Shown here: positions 22,643-33,900 of the stretch, in pieces
How positions within the stretch are numbered: position 1 is the stretch's first letter
Layout: each line of letters starts with the position of its first letter
Assembly: GCA_031761405.1 (NCBI GenBank)
Contig: JASEVX010000010.1
Coordinates: 13,553,447 to 13,617,446 of the forward strand
DNA: 64,000 bases
Direction of reading: 5' to 3'
Source: Serripes groenlandicus
Lineage: Eukaryota > Mollusca > Bivalvia > Cardiida > Cardiidae
The notes under the pieces: generated by a model
Seen by the model: the letters and a program-made list of their open reading frames with translations, nothing else
Databases searched by the model: none
What the model was told of the DNA's origin: nothing
Position numbers and translations under genes: made by a program

Positions 22643-22940
22643 CCGTAAAGTCCTGTTGAGACTTTACAGGTCATTAATACAATCTAAATTAGACTACGCA
22701 TGTATTGTTTATGGCTCGACACGAAAATCATACATTGCAACACTTGATTCCATTCACCATCAGGGTTTACGGCTAGCTCTGGGCGCTTTTCGAACTTCGC
22801 CCGTCAAAAGTCTCTATGTGGAAGCCAATGAACCACCCTTACATTTACGCCGACAAAAACTAGCTATGCAGTATTTTTTAAAACTTAAGTCTAACCCTTC
22901 AAATCCCACTCATAGAGTTGTTTTTAAACCTTTATACTAG
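22616..22940 (+). pseudogene. LINE ORF2: thumb/connection segment
   Basis: Frame after the ~22615 frameshift: GADRKVLLRLYRSLIQSKLD, YGSTRKSYIATLDSIHHQGL, LALGAFRTSPVKSLYVEANE and LHLRRQKLAMQYFLK. It corresponds to the RT thumb and linker found between RT and RNase H in I-type elements. It ends at a TAG at 22938. A short frame-disrupted stretch to 23180 still contains PPWTRNSPSFIYDLATDKK-like residues. Confidence 0.75.
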
Positions 22941-23181
22941 GTATTATTCTTAAAGAAGGAACGGGTAATACCCCCCTTTTGGTATCCGTTACGGTCCTGA
23001 AGTCGCTAATCTTGATGTTGGTCTTGAGGACATCGCGAGGCAGGAGATTTCAGATTCTCCACCTTGGACTCGAAATAGTCCATCCTTCATTTATGATCTT
23101 GCGACCGATAAAAAGGCCTGCACAGATCCTATTGTTTTTAAATCCAAGTATATTGAAATTAAAAATACATATTATAACTTT

Positions 23182-23979
23182 GTGCGTATTTATACAGATG
23201 GTTCTAAGGATGGAAAAAAGGCTGCTGCCGCTGCAGTTCATGATGACGATGTGATAACATTTCGGTTGCCAAATAATGCTTCTATATTTTCTGCCGAGTT
23301 AAAGGCAATTCATTTGGCGTTGGACCATATTGAATCCGACGGTTATTGGCGATATATTATTTTTACTGACTCATTGTCTGCTATGCAGGCACTTTAAAAT
23401 GACAAAATAGAGAACCCTATTATTGTTAACCTCCTTTCTAAGCTATCGCGTATTTGTGCAACAGCACATGTAGTATTGTGCTGGATCCCTAGTCATATTG
23501 GCATTCACGGTAACGAACATGCTGACTTGGCAGCCAAGTCTGCTCTTTCACAAGATATTTTACCTTTCAAAATACCTTATTCCAATTTTAAACCTTTAAT
23601 ACATGTTTTACTTTACGATGAGTGGCAAAGTGATTGGAATGAGCAAGTAAATAATAAACTGCACTCGATCAAGTCAGTACTTGGTGAGTGGCTACCAGCT
23701 TTTAGATCCTGTCGCAGAGAAGAAATTGTCCTTGCTCGTTTACGCATTGGGCACACATGGTTAACTCATGCATACTTACTGAAAGGTGAGGAAGCACCTC
23801 AATGTATTCCATGTTTTACACAACTTTCAGTACAGCACATTCTTCTGGAATGTGCTGATTTCGCTCCAATACGTGATAGATTTTTCAAGGCTCAAAGTAT
23901 GCGTCAGCTCTTTGAGTCTGTCAAACCTGAACTTGTATTTGATTTCCTTAGGGAAATTAATATTTTTAATAAGATATGA
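23182..23979 (+). pseudogene. LINE ORF2: RNase H domain and C-terminal knuckle
   Basis: RNase H shows IYTDGSKDGKKAAAA (first Asp), FSAELKAIHLALDHIES (Glu), IIFTDSLSAMQAL (second Asp), then an in-frame TAA at 23395 and the same frame continuing with LCWIPSHIGIHGNEHADLAA (His/Asp). The C-terminus has RIGHTWLTHAYLLKGE, a C-x2-C (CIPC) and HILLECADF. The nonsense codon inside RNase H is the only break in this block. RNase H supports an I-clade-type assignment. Confidence 0.85.
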
Positions 23980-24265
23980 TTATTTCTTAAATCGTGCTTT
24001 TGCACATGCATTACTTTTATAGATCCTGTTCCACATTTTCTCAGATATTGTGTTTGGCTTGTTTGCCTAAATTCTGTTTTACATTGGCTTACATGTCGTT
24101 TTATATTAATGTTAAGTATCGCATACATCATGTTTGATTGTTTTGTCTAATAAACTGGTTAGTTATATTTCAATTTTAATTATTTCATCATTTACAGTAA
24201 GTAAATTATTAAGCGCCCAAAATGACCTTAGTTGTCGACGGGCCTTAAAACACCATTCATTCATT
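23980..24265 (+). other. LINE 3' UTR and tail
   Basis: Non-coding. The last ~55 bp (24213-24265) read GCGCCCAAAATGACCTTAG, a short spacer, TGTCGACGGGCC, TAAAACA and ATTCATTCATT. The same layout ends the SINE at 2243-2382 and, on the minus strand, the SINE at 51495-51726. Confidence 0.8.
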
Positions 24266-24491
24266 GAGTGGTGACGTGGCGCATAATAATCCCTCTAGGA
24301 CTAACAACAATAGGTCGAGGTATAATCCCCATGTTGATAGACACCATGGTAGTTATAATCGTCATCACAACTACGGGCAGTCTCGTATCAGTCGTGAGGA
24401 TTATAAAAGTGTAGACTGCGATCAGTATGGGAATTTCGGTGATCACGAATACTCATATCCCCATGAGCATGAAAGTGATAATGCATATTAG
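24266..24491 (+). pseudogene. LINE-2 ORF1 C-terminal remnant
   Basis: A His/Asn/Arg/Tyr-rich 75-aa frame (SRTNNNRSRYNPHVDRHHG and similar) ending at TAG 24489, 24 bp before ORF2. Composition and position suggest the tail of ORF1. No zinc knuckle remains. Confidence 0.45.
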
Positions 24492-24514
24492 AGTAATCAT
24501 AGCAAATATACTAC

Positions 24515-25588
24515 ATGATGTGTTATTCTATTTGTCCTATATTGTTGGTCCTTGTATGGGCTACTTTTTCGTTGTTGTTTTCTCATACACTATGCTTTAT
24601 GCCTAATCTACAAATATGTACATGGAACGCTACTGGACTAATGTCCAGTGCTAACTATCTTAGCAATGTTTTAGAAAATGAGTCAATAGATATATGTGGT
24701 ATTTCTGAGCATTGGTTGTATCCGTCTGTACATCCAAAGTTTAATGGACTGGGTGTATGCGATTCAGATCTTCTTATTAACAGTAACAAAAAAGTAGGAA
24801 AATGCGGCATTGCTTTACTATGGAAGAATGAATTAAATCATTATTATTTCACTGTTATGTATTGACTCGGATAGGATTATGGGTATTCAAGTGCATATAT
24901 CACGTGAAAACTATATTTATGTTATACAAGTGTATCTACCTAACTCTAACCATAGTAGTGTTCGCTTTAGGGAACACTTGGAGATGCTGCATGATCTAAT
25001 CAGTCTGTACTCTCAATCAGGTAGAGTCATTTTAATGCCAGATTTTAATGCCCACTTAAATGGAAATACATTTATTAAACAAATCGATGAGAGGGGTACG
25101 GCGCTGAGCGGATTAACCACTCTCTTCAATTTGTTTAATGTAACTATATCCCCTTGTGTTCCGGCGCGAACTCGAGCTATGTGTCATTTGACAACCGCCA
25201 TAAGTCTTTGATTGATCATATCATTGTTTCTCAAGAACTGTCATGTGATATAAAGTACTGTAAAATACTAGATGATAACAGTATTAACGTTTCTTCACAT
25301 CGGCCTATAGTTTTCAATATACAAATTACGTTATATGAGTACATTTCTCAAAATCCAGTCTTGACAGTTAAATGGCATACAGTATCCCATGAACAATTGT
25401 ATAATTATGAATCTGATCTTAGTCGCTATTTGAAAGTTAGTATAGATAATATATACCTATCGATGAAGTACACTGTTTTATTGATAAACTATACCAATGC
25501 ATTATTACTAGCATTAATGAAGTATCCGCCTCGCATCTTCCGCACTCCAGTTATCGCCCTTACATTAAACCTGTGTAAGATTTTCTAA
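24515..25588 (+). pseudogene. LINE-2 ORF2: endonuclease domain, broken
   Basis: The blocks are LQICTWNATGLMSSANYLSN and CGISEHWLYPSVHPKF (24515-24865); VIQVYLPNSNHSS and VILMPDFNAHLNG (from 24879); and SLIDHIIVSQELSCDI with INVSSHRPIVFNIQI (25154-25588). They give the endonuclease order E..., D-x-N and S-x-H. Two frameshifts or stops separate them. The catalytic GDFN is PDFN here. After ASHLPHSSYRPYIKP-type sequence the frame breaks at 25588. Confidence 0.75.
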
Positions 25589-25601
25589 ACAGAATGACAT
25601 T

Positions 25602-26604
25602 ATGTTGTACGCTTGTTTTTTAGAGGCTCGACAAGCTTTTGACCGAGTCTGGCATGACGGTCTATTTATCAAGTTATTTGAATTTGGTATTTCGCTTAAA
25701 TTGCTAAGGACCATAATTTCTATGTATTCTAATATGTATATCAGTGTTGTGCATAGAGGCTTTTACTCAGACTGGTTCCCTGTTCTACAAGCTACCAGGC
25801 AGGGTGGACCGTGTCACCATGTTTGTATCTTGTATTTATTAATTCATTGCTTGAGCAGTTAGTCTACAGTCAGTTAGGATTTCAAATAGAAGGGCTCCAT
25901 ATTTGTGTGCCCCGTCTTTTGCAGACGACATGACCCTTCTCTCTTTATCCATTACTTCTTTAAAAATTATGATTGATATATGTTACAAATACTCGTGCTT
26001 ATGGAGATACCAATATAACTCCAACAAGTGTGCAGTTGTCACTTTTAATGAGTCCAAGCGTGCTTACAAACGCAGTACTCGTTCATTTGTCATGGGTAAT
26101 GAAATTATTTACGAAATAGAGGAATACAATCATTTGGGAATAGAATGCAATAAATACGCTGACTACTCTTTACTTACTAAACATATTGATAGGAAATTAA
26201 GGGGGACATTTTTCGGTCTTATTAAGGAAGGACTACACGTACATGGGCTTAATCCCTTAACCAGCTATAGTATCTACAAATATATTGTTATTCCTAAAGC
26301 TCTGTTTGGTTGTGAATTTTTACAGCCACTTCCTGATCGAGACATGTTGACTTTAGAGAGATCTCATAGACTATGCTTAAAACAAATCCAATGTCTAAGA
26401 AGTATATCAAGAACAGATATTGTACTTGGTTTACTTTGTGCTCTGCCTCTAGCTGCGGAAATAGAGAAGAGAAAACTTGTCTTCTTCGGTCAGCTGTGTC
26501 GATTAGAAAGGGACTGCACAGCCAAACGTTTGCATATGGTGATTTTCCTAGTAGATATGTTTGGAAACATTGTATTAATACAAAGGTTCGTAACTACTAT
26601 ATAG
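25602..26604 (+). pseudogene. LINE-2 ORF2: reverse transcriptase, internally deleted
   Basis: Starts directly at RT motif A (CFLEARQAFDRVWHDGLFIK), then MYISVVHRGFYSDWFPVLQ, TRQGGPC (motif B, broken), and in the next frame SFADDMTLLSLSI (motif C, FADD), NSNKCAVVTF and NHLGIECNK. The region normally between endonuclease and motif A is missing, so several hundred base pairs were deleted near 25590. Later residues include IPKALFGCEFLQPLP and IVLGLLCALPLAAEIEKRKL. Confidence 0.75.
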
Positions 26605-26879
26605 AAGAATGGAATGTTCGAACGTCTTCGAGCCAGTTTGTCTTATACAGAAAACTACAGTATCAGTTTTCTGCTAATCCAGTGTGGAACTACGCTAAAC
26701 GTACTCCGAATATGCTACGTGCTTGTTTTTCTATCGCCCAATTAATTGCATACACGGCGTGCACTGATTACTCCCATTGCTCACGGTGTGGAAATAGTGA
26801 TATTAAAACAAGTTTGACTGAGCATATACTGATTAACTGTTTTAATGTAAGATCCCCTCGGATTCCTTTCAACAAATAA
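26480..26879 (+). pseudogene. LINE-2 ORF2: C-terminal region in shifted frame
   Basis: After a frameshift near 26490 the frame of the 26373-26879 ORF reads FPSRYVWKHCINTKVRNYYI, CSRCGN (C-x2-C) and TEHILINCFNVRSPR, the terminal zinc-knuckle-like region of such LINE proteins. It ends at TAA 26877. Confidence 0.65.
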
Positions 26880-27409
26880 CTTATCTCAAATTTGGTAGTA
26901 GTACTTTAAATATGCTAATGGTAAGGAGTATGGAGTATGGAGTATGTTGAAGCTCTATTCGGTTTGAATCCGAACTTTAACAGCGTACTGCTTAACAATT
27001 ATGATATCATTTTCAAACATGTGGTACTATTTCTACATAACGTATGGAATAGATACAAGTACTTTGTACGGGGTTAAATAAATACTGTCAGTATTATTTT
27101 ATGTCATGTTTGTTTTGTTTGTTTGTGTTGTAATATTGCATGTATTAATTGTTGAGATATGTTGATGTGGATATACTTCTGCACGTGTTTTGCACCCCTT
27201 CCCTATGAACGCTTTCCTCTTCGTTTCGGTCAAGCGTTTTTTGGTGGGAAGCTATTATCAACAAATGCATTTAGTTAAGATCAGATACGGTGCATCTCAT
27301 ATACTGACATGAGTTAATTTTTGTTCTTTTGTATTTTCTTTCACTCTGTTTTTTCCCCTCTCTCTCTCTCTCTCCATTCGGGAGGAAATAAAGAATAATA
27401 ATAAGAAAA

Positions 27410-27740
27410 GCAAAATGCGTGTATGGAATCTAATAACACATTTAAAATTGTCAAGGACGAAATAATGCTGTACGAAAGACCCGAATCGTTTCTTCTTCGC
27501 ATAGTTGTCGTTCTTTACACTCTCTTTATAGGCAGAGAGTGTGTTTTAAAATGATATAATGATGAGCGCCCTTGTGTTAATGATGCATAACAAAATGCAG
27601 ATCGCAAGCAAAATGCCTGTAGGGAATCTAATGACAAATTTAAAAGTGACAAGGACGAAATAATTCTGTACGAAACACCCGATTCGTTTCTTCTTCGCAT
27701 AATTGTCGTTTTTTACACTCTCTCTATAAGCAGTGAGTGT
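27410..27740 (+). repeat. Imperfect direct duplication, ~196-bp period
   Basis: 27410-27543 and 27606-27740 share GCAAAATGC, TCAAGGACGAAATAATGCTG, CGTTTCTTCTTCGCATA and TTTACACTCTCT blocks. The first copy starts right after the LINE-2 tail. No coding capacity. Confidence 0.75.
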
Positions 27741-27744
27741 TCAT

Positions 27745-28405
27745 TCAAAGTAATTTTTATATTTACACCAGTTTTATCTCAGTTTGTTCTTTCGTCATTT
27801 GTTTCGAACCAAATAAACATTTTTAATCACCAATAAGTAACTATTTGTAAGTGATTGTAAAGAACGGCTCTCTGCAAAGAAGATTTATCTACGCAGTCGG
27901 TATTCGGTAGTCACTTGATCAAGATATTTAGCTTAGAAACAGTTCCATTTTTAGATATCCAAGGATTAACATTATTGAATGAATACTACATAACTCATCT
28001 CTTTGAACATGAAAATAACATTCAGCAAGTTAAAATTGCTACTAAAAGGAGAATTCGACGTGATTTTTATCTCGATATTGACACATAACAGTCTGCAGCA
28101 AGTCTAGCAGGGACTCTTTTCTCTTCATAAATAAGACAAAAAAAACATAAATGAGAGTCAAAATAAAGAAACTGCAAATACTTGAAACATCGGATTATTT
28201 GTTTCATTTTAGATGTGTCATAACTAAGTGTTTTTAAACAATCACAATTGTAATATGTTCAAGGCAGCTATTACAAATGGAAGTCGCGGGCTTCTGCCCG
28301 GCGACTAATAATATATAGGTGGACATTGGAGGCTGTGCTAAAGCTGGATGCAAACACGTGCTCCTAGAAAGTAACATTCGCGTACTTTTTTAGAGGAGCT
28401 ACACG
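27745..28405. other. Intergenic, nothing recognised
   Basis: AT-rich non-coding sequence. No gene or repeat array is apparent. Confidence 0.4.
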
Positions 28406-28409
28406 TTTA

Positions 28410-28682
28410 ATGTTTAGTGGAAAGAGGCATTGCTATATCAATTACATTGAGTCGAACAGTGAGGGCTCTGATGAGACTGTGTGTATACATAGACTCAACA
28501 GTGACTTCATTGTTAGTAAATGCAACGAGGTACAAGTTACAGCTCATATCAGAGGTCCAGATAAGGAGGGGTTTAGAGCTCTTTTCCCAGATTATCGTTC
28601 TTATTATCCAACCAAACCCTATGGTGTAGGTACTCAAAATAATCATCTCATTGAGTACCTACAACATAAGGTTAGCGGATAA
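28410..28682 (+). CDS. Hypothetical 90-aa ORF, unrecognised
   Basis: ATG at 28410 to TAA at 28680 in less AT-rich sequence, with residues such as SEGSDETVCIHRLNSDF and GFRALFPDYRSYYPTKPYGV. The opposite strand also stays open for 79 codons. I recognise no domain. It may be an exon of an unplaced gene or a repeat-derived frame; no flanking splice sites were confirmed. Confidence 0.2.
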   Translation: MFSGKRHCYINYIESNSEGSDETVCIHRLNSDFIVSKCNEVQVTAHIRGPDKEGFRALFPDYRSYYPTKPYGVGTQNNHLIEYLQHKVSG

Positions 28683-28866
28683 AATAAGGCTTTAAGAACA
28701 AGCAAAACCCTCCGTATCTAGAGCTCTGCCATATGTATGAACTGGGCCAGAACAGTCTCAGATATATGACAACATAACATTTAAATAGTTCAATAAACTC
28801 TTTAGAGGTGTAATAACCTTACAACAAACTACATTATCTACGTGAACAAACACAGGAGGTGGTAAT

Positions 28867-29095
28867 TTAACCCTTTCCAACATAGAGAAGCTTTGTGACT
28901 TTCTTCAGCAGGCGACTTTTGACAACATTGTAGAAACGGGAGAAATTACTCATAATGAGAAATTTCCCTTTTTGTCACAAATGATATTTACTTCTTTCAA
29001 TAATTAATATTTCATTTATAGATAGTCTTTATGTGTTTGCTGATATGATTTCAAAGTCTTCTGCTACAGATGTGTTGTATGTGGGAAAAGATTAA
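28867..29095. mobile_element. piggyBac-like fold-back MITE, TTAA-flanked
   Basis: TTAACCCTTTCC at the left and GGGAAAAGATTAA at the right are inverted. Inside are GAGAAATTACTCATAATGAG with ATTTCCCTTTTTGTCAC, and TCTTCTGCTACAGATGTGTT. Length 229 bp. The TTAA ends are the known target of piggyBac elements. Same family as 48132-48361. Confidence 0.8.
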
Positions 29096-29159
29096 AACAA
29101 ACTACAGTATTAAATGCAGAAATGCAATTATCAATTTTGAATTTCCGTTGTCTTTCTAG

Positions 29160-29630
29160 TAGGGATGGCAACGGTTAACGATATTACTAACCGGTTACTC
29201 GTACAATTTTGTAACCGGTTACCCGGTTAACCGTATATATTCATAGACAATAAATATCCACTGTTTTAGTCGAATATGGTTGCGTATGTTACTGGTTCCA
29301 CCAGTCCAAGACAGTTCATTACCACACAAACTGCACTTGACTTTGTTATCATCAGCACAGCGTTTTAAATACTTCCAGACAAAGGATGTAGCAGGCGGCA
29401 TTATGGCAATATATTCTGTAGATCTTTTTTAACGAAGTGACCGTTATACGATTTATAAATAATTAACCTCTTATGTCAGATACGTGTGACAAATTGAAAA
29501 GAACAAAAGGTGAAACACAACTGTGTATATATTTTATTTTTCTTCCGAGTACTCGGTTACCGAAATTACTAACCGATTAATCGGAAGACGTACGGTTAAC
29601 CGGGTAACCGATTAATCGTTGCCATCCCTA
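29160..29630 (-). mobile_element. hAT relic with BED zinc finger
   Basis: TIRs are TAGGGATGGCAACG at the left and CGTTGCCATCCCTA at the right. Inside them are palindromic GGTTAACCGG-type subterminal repeats. Candidate 8-bp target duplications CTTTCTAG and CTTTCAAC match at 6 of 8. Only the N-terminal DNA-binding exon survives, so it is internally deleted. Confidence 0.8.
29219..29401 (-). pseudogene. hAT transposase N-terminus, BED finger
   Basis: 60 aa: SFVWKYLKRCADDNKVKCSL, CGNELSWTGGTSNIRNHI. This is the BED-type finger (aromatic FVWKYL, C-x2-C, then a partial His motif NHI with the second His position lost). The catalytic hAT domain is missing. Confidence 0.7.
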
Positions 29631-29650
29631 CTTTCAACAGAATTAACTCA

Positions 29651-29671
29651 CGCACACACACACACACACAC
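29651..29671. repeat. (CA)n microsatellite
   Basis: Short CA dinucleotide run adjoining the MITE at 29677. Confidence 0.9.
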
Positions 29672-29676
29672 ATAAT

Positions 29677-29933
29677 TGAGCCGTCCCGCAAGAAAACCAA
29701 TAATATGGTATCTGCGTAATGTAGCGACCCAGATCAGCCTGCGCAGTCCGCGCAGGCTAATCTGGTCCGACACATCCCGTCTTAGGGGGGATAGAGTAAT
29801 TGATTCCTGAAGCAGAAAATCTACAGGAGGCGAAAATTGTCTGTCCGGGTAAGCCTGTGCGACATGCTTAGGCTGATCCGGGTCGATACTTTACGAAGAG
29901 TCCACAATGTTGGTTTTCTCACGGGACGGCTCA
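29677..29933. mobile_element. Palindromic MITE, GAGCCGTC family
   Basis: Begins TGAGCCGTCCCGCAAGAAAACC and ends GGTTTTCTCACGGGACGGCTCA. The inverted homology extends about 70 bp inward (CTGCGTAATGTAGCGACCCAGATCAGCC against its mirror). Length 257 bp. Confidence 0.9.
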
Positions 29934-30149
29934 TATATAAGTTTCAAAGTTTCAAAGTTTATTAGCAAACAAAAGACAGAACTGTCCATCATGTAAATAC
30001 AAACTAAACAAGTAACATATATACATAAGTATGCTATAGATATAACTCTTTCCGGTTTATCTATATTCCACTCCTCGATGATATGTTATTACATCGAAAT
30101 TACAACTTTGGAACATTTTTGAAAATAAAAGACATTTCTTATAAATGAA

Positions 30150-30245
30150 GGAATCATTACTGAAAAAGTTGAAAACATTTTTACAAAATGAGAAATTGCT
30201 CCTTTTGTCACAATGTTTTCAAATGTCGTCTGCTGTTACTGGACG
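30150..30245. mobile_element. TTAA fold-back MITE fragment
   Basis: Right-half motifs GAGAAATTGCTCCTTTTGTCAC, ATGTTTTCAAATGTCGTCTG and CTGTTACTGG. Left half absent or decayed. Confidence 0.6.
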
Positions 30246-30398
30246 ATGAGATGATAACTTTAATATTGTTTATTAACATTCTGACAGATAAGTAATTATT
30301 TACAACATTCAAAGGACGTAAAGTATGACATCAATATTACCTTTCCATGTTTTGGATATAGACTTCTTATGGCGGGCAGCAAACACTGTTGGTATATT

Positions 30399-30515
30399 TG
30401 TTGGTATTTTACGGCGTTTTCAACAATGTTGCAGCTATATCACGGCGTTACCTGGGTAAGTTACCAGTACTACTTGTCCATTTATCCTGACACCAGACAG
30501 TCAGTCATAATGCCA
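30399..30515 (-). mobile_element. SINE fragment with GCCGTGATAT tail
   Basis: Shares TACCCAGG, ACTGGTAACTTACCC, CTGACTGTCTGGTGTCAGG and the tail block GCAACATTGTTGAAAACGCC with elements at 42908-43100 and 54244-54472. Confidence 0.65.
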
Positions 30516-30648
30516 ACCCTGCAACCCCTCAGCTATTCCTACCATTTTTTAAACTAACTAAGGAAGACATTGCAAAAGAACAGTAATTGTTCGTTTGCTA
30601 GCCATGCTTTATTATGTAACAAAAGCATACAACCAGCTTTCTTGGTGT

Positions 30649-30654
30649 TTTATT
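30649..30654 (-). promoter_or_regulatory. Candidate polyadenylation signal of the METTL24-like gene
   Basis: AATAAA on the minus strand about 265 bp after the stop codon. A second AATAAA lies at 30608-30613. Either could serve. Confidence 0.4.
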
Positions 30655-30918
30655 AGTCCAAAGAAGTTTTCTAAGAAATGGTCTTGAAAATATTATATTT
30701 AAAAAACCCGGTTAAACCAGTGGCTTTATCCGACTATAACAGCTTCTTAAATTATTTTGCGATGTTTGTGTTCACTTTTATGATTTAATTCGTTTAACCT
30801 TTGCACTAAGGACAAACATTGCATATTAAAATGTCTAACAGGATGAGATTAATATTGTAGATATGCAAACTTCAAATATGTTCTTGTGACTATGCTTTTG
30901 TCTAATGAATTGAAAAGG

Positions 30919-33900
30919 CTAAAGGAGATGTGTATTAATGTAGCACATTTCCACGTTGTAGGAGACCCAATACCCGAGGTCCTTCTTTAAAACGTTACAA
31001 GGCGGACAAAATATGTTTCTTTCTCTATTAAATATCCTAAACCCTGCATCATATAGTTTACTTAACACTGATAGTGGATAGGTGAAGTTCGTTCCTGATG
31101 TATCGAAGTGCAGTTCTACCAGAAGTTGTCTTACTTTGTAGATATAGCCACTTCCTATCATTTGTTCTATAGTATTCCATTCTGCACCCTCTATGTCCAT
31201 TTTCAGTATGTCTATTGTTCTCTGTAAATACATGTAAATAAATCGGAGGTCTTAGAAAAAACGTGAATATTTTATAATATAAATAGCCATAAAACGTGTG
31301 TTTGGGTGTATAAATTGTATGAGTTTGAAGTATCACAACATATTATTTGGGATGGTCATTAAAAAAAATGTCTGATTGATTGATTGGAGCTTAACGCCAA
31401 ATGTATTTGAGTAATACCAGTTCACTTAACTTTTGTTCTCGCACCAGCACTCCACACACCATGATGTCCAGGTATCCGGCTACCTTCCAACATATACTGT
31501 ATTGCCGAGTGATGGAAGACAAATGACACTAAGTATGCCTATTATCACTCGATTGATAGCCTTCATTGCTAGCGACTGAACTATCGAAGTTCGACTCATT
31601 AGAGAGATATTTGTTGTGAAAATGATCATTAAATTTGTCCTTGTCTGAGCCACGAATATCGACTGTCTCACGAGTTCTGATCATACGATATTTAAATATA
31701 TGTTTTGACTAGTTAATGTCGCACTTGCAAACTTGAAATCGAAAGTGATCCGAATTGCTGCAGTCCTATCTTATTATATTGTTTCATAAATGGCTTGCTT
31801 TCCATAATTCCGCATTGCTGTAAGTATGAATGAATTACACAGATGAAAATACATTCATGAATTTAGCACAACTCGAGTGATCTCTGGAACACGTCGTTTA
31901 CTAGGAGTACTTTATGAGTCCCTATCGACTCGAGAGTTATTGCGAGTTCAATGTGTGTATATCTGTCACAAGGAGAAAAAAAACATGAAGCCAGTGCGGG
32001 CTCGAACCAGCGACCTCTGGTTTTCAGGACAAGTACTCTACCGACAACATGGAAAGAAAAGATGAAATTACTAATGCGAGCAATTTCTCCTTTTGTCACC
32101 ATGTTTTCAACTCTATTCAAGTTCTTTCATTTAAAGGGATTTTCTGGCTTTTGCCTAGACGTTTCAAAGTTGTCTGCTGCAGATTTGTTGTATGTGGGAA
32201 CAGGTTAATTATTTAATGTATTCACACATCATGCGAACATAGACAATGAAAAGCACTAACGCTTCGCCATAAGAATAAATTAAATCAGTATTAAACGACT
32301 TACCTTGTCGTGCTGTAAATCCTTCATGGTTGTACCCAGCGTTTTCATACTCCATTTGTTGTCCTGGCGAATCTCATCTTTACCTGCAAGACCGCTCTTG
32401 TGGAATTCGCAGCCTTTTGGATTTAAAATTTGTTTTGGTGATAACTTACTCATGCTGAAATGTGTTATTATCACAGCTATAGATTAGGGGTATACTGTAT
32501 GTTCTTAACCCTTTCATACATATAACAAATCAGCAGTAGACGACATTCAGACAAATATTTGCAAATTCTCTTTAAATGAAAACTTAATTATAGAATATAG
32601 TTGAGAACATTTTGGCAAAAAACATAACGATTGTACTGCCAAATGCTAAAAAAAAGACAGCTGCAGCCTTATGAGTGCAATCTGAAACCTGTTTACGTAT
32701 AGCTTTAGCAAAATAAATATTTACCTTGGATCAAAAGTATGGACTTCACAGCCAAACCATTTTATAATAGAGCCTTCAAAATCGAACTGGTTGTTTGACC
32801 TGTAAAGATTTAAAGGTGGACAAACTACTCTTTCCATGAATCAGATGACATTTAGGTTAAAGGGGAGCAATGCGGATAAACGCGCCTGGTGGACAACTTT
32901 CTCCAGGGACTATCAGATGAATCCATACGACTAAATGTGTCTGCCATTGATCAATAATGATTTAAGTGTTCTTAATAAAGTTGTAAGCAAATCATCGTTT
33001 GCGTTTAGCTAAATTGACAGTTAAAAGGCTAGTTTCATAACAACATGTTTTTTTTCTGAAATTGAAAGTAAACAAGAGTTGTCGGAGGACAATATAGCTC
33101 GCCTATCAGGGCCATCGTCTATCAGGGCCTACTTCAGAACAGTTATAGCATTAGATAAAGTCACACAGTATCACCTATTGCAAGATAATACACCTTTTCA
33201 ATAATGCACATGAATAAGTGTGTGAAGTTTCAAAGCAACAGCTTACCCAGTGTCTGAGAAAAGGCCTTGAACGCAAAGGTTTGACCAAAATTATAAGTCC
33301 AAAAAGGGGCACGATTCAGTCAAATTACGTTCCAGAATTATGGGACTTGACATACAGGGTCCCATAATGTCCCTGAAAAAGTGTGTGATGTTTCTAAGCA
33401 ACAGCATACATAATGACCCTGAATCAATGCGTGAAGTTTCAAAGCAACAGCATACACAGTGTCTGAGTTAAGGCCTTGTTCCATAGTCATGGGACTTGAC
33501 ATACAGGGTCATATAATGACCCTAAATAAGTGTGTGAAGTTTCAAATGGGCACAATTATGTCAAATTTCATTCCAGAATTATAGTACTTGACATTGCAAC
33601 AGCATACACAGTGTCTGAGAAAGTGCCTTGCACGCAAAGGTTTGACCAAGCTACAAACGACAACGCGAACGCAGACACTGGGATGACTACATAAGCTCCC
33701 CTATTTCTTCGAATAGGCGAGCTTAAAATCACTGTGGAATTGGGATGACCTTTGATTTGACAACATAGCTCAAACAACGAAGTTGAACATGTTAGTTTCT
33801 TGTGATTTGTAGGTTGTTTAAAGAACGAACTTTAATTGTATATAGGTTTCTGTGTAATTTGGACCGTTAAGAAATATCCTTAGTTCAAAGCGTTTTATTA

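Larger units (their letters stand above)
12065..24265 (+). mobile_element. I-clade-like LINE, interrupted by a DNA transposon
   Basis: Components in order are a GC-richer probable 5' UTR (12065-12811), ORF1 with CCHC-type knuckles, a 6.07-kb transposon inserted in ORF1, the rest of ORF1, ORF2 (endonuclease, RT with YVDD, RNase H) and a 3' UTR ending in ATTCATTCATT. Without the insertion it is about 6.1 kb, a plausible full length. RNase H with this architecture points to the I group. Several nonsense codons and frameshifts make it inactive. The 5' boundary is approximate. Confidence 0.85.
24266..27405 (+). mobile_element. Second LINE (endonuclease-RT type), 5'-truncated and degenerate
   Basis: It begins abruptly after the first LINE's tail with an ORF1 C-terminal remnant (24266-24491), then ORF2 in several frames, and a 3' UTR ending GGAAATAAAGAATAATAATAAG near 27405. 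No RNase H is seen, and the RT motif is FADD. A gap between endonuclease and RT motif A indicates an internal deletion. Its motifs resemble CR1/L2-like elements of molluscs, but the clade is unsure. Confidence 0.8.

Noticed and set aside
28407..28646. Minus-strand ORF opposite the 90-aa ORF
   Set aside because: No supporting motif. The plus-strand frame is only marginally better and is itself listed at low confidence.
31986..32048. tRNA gene on the minus strand
   Set aside because: Acceptor strands do not pair; likely a SINE head.
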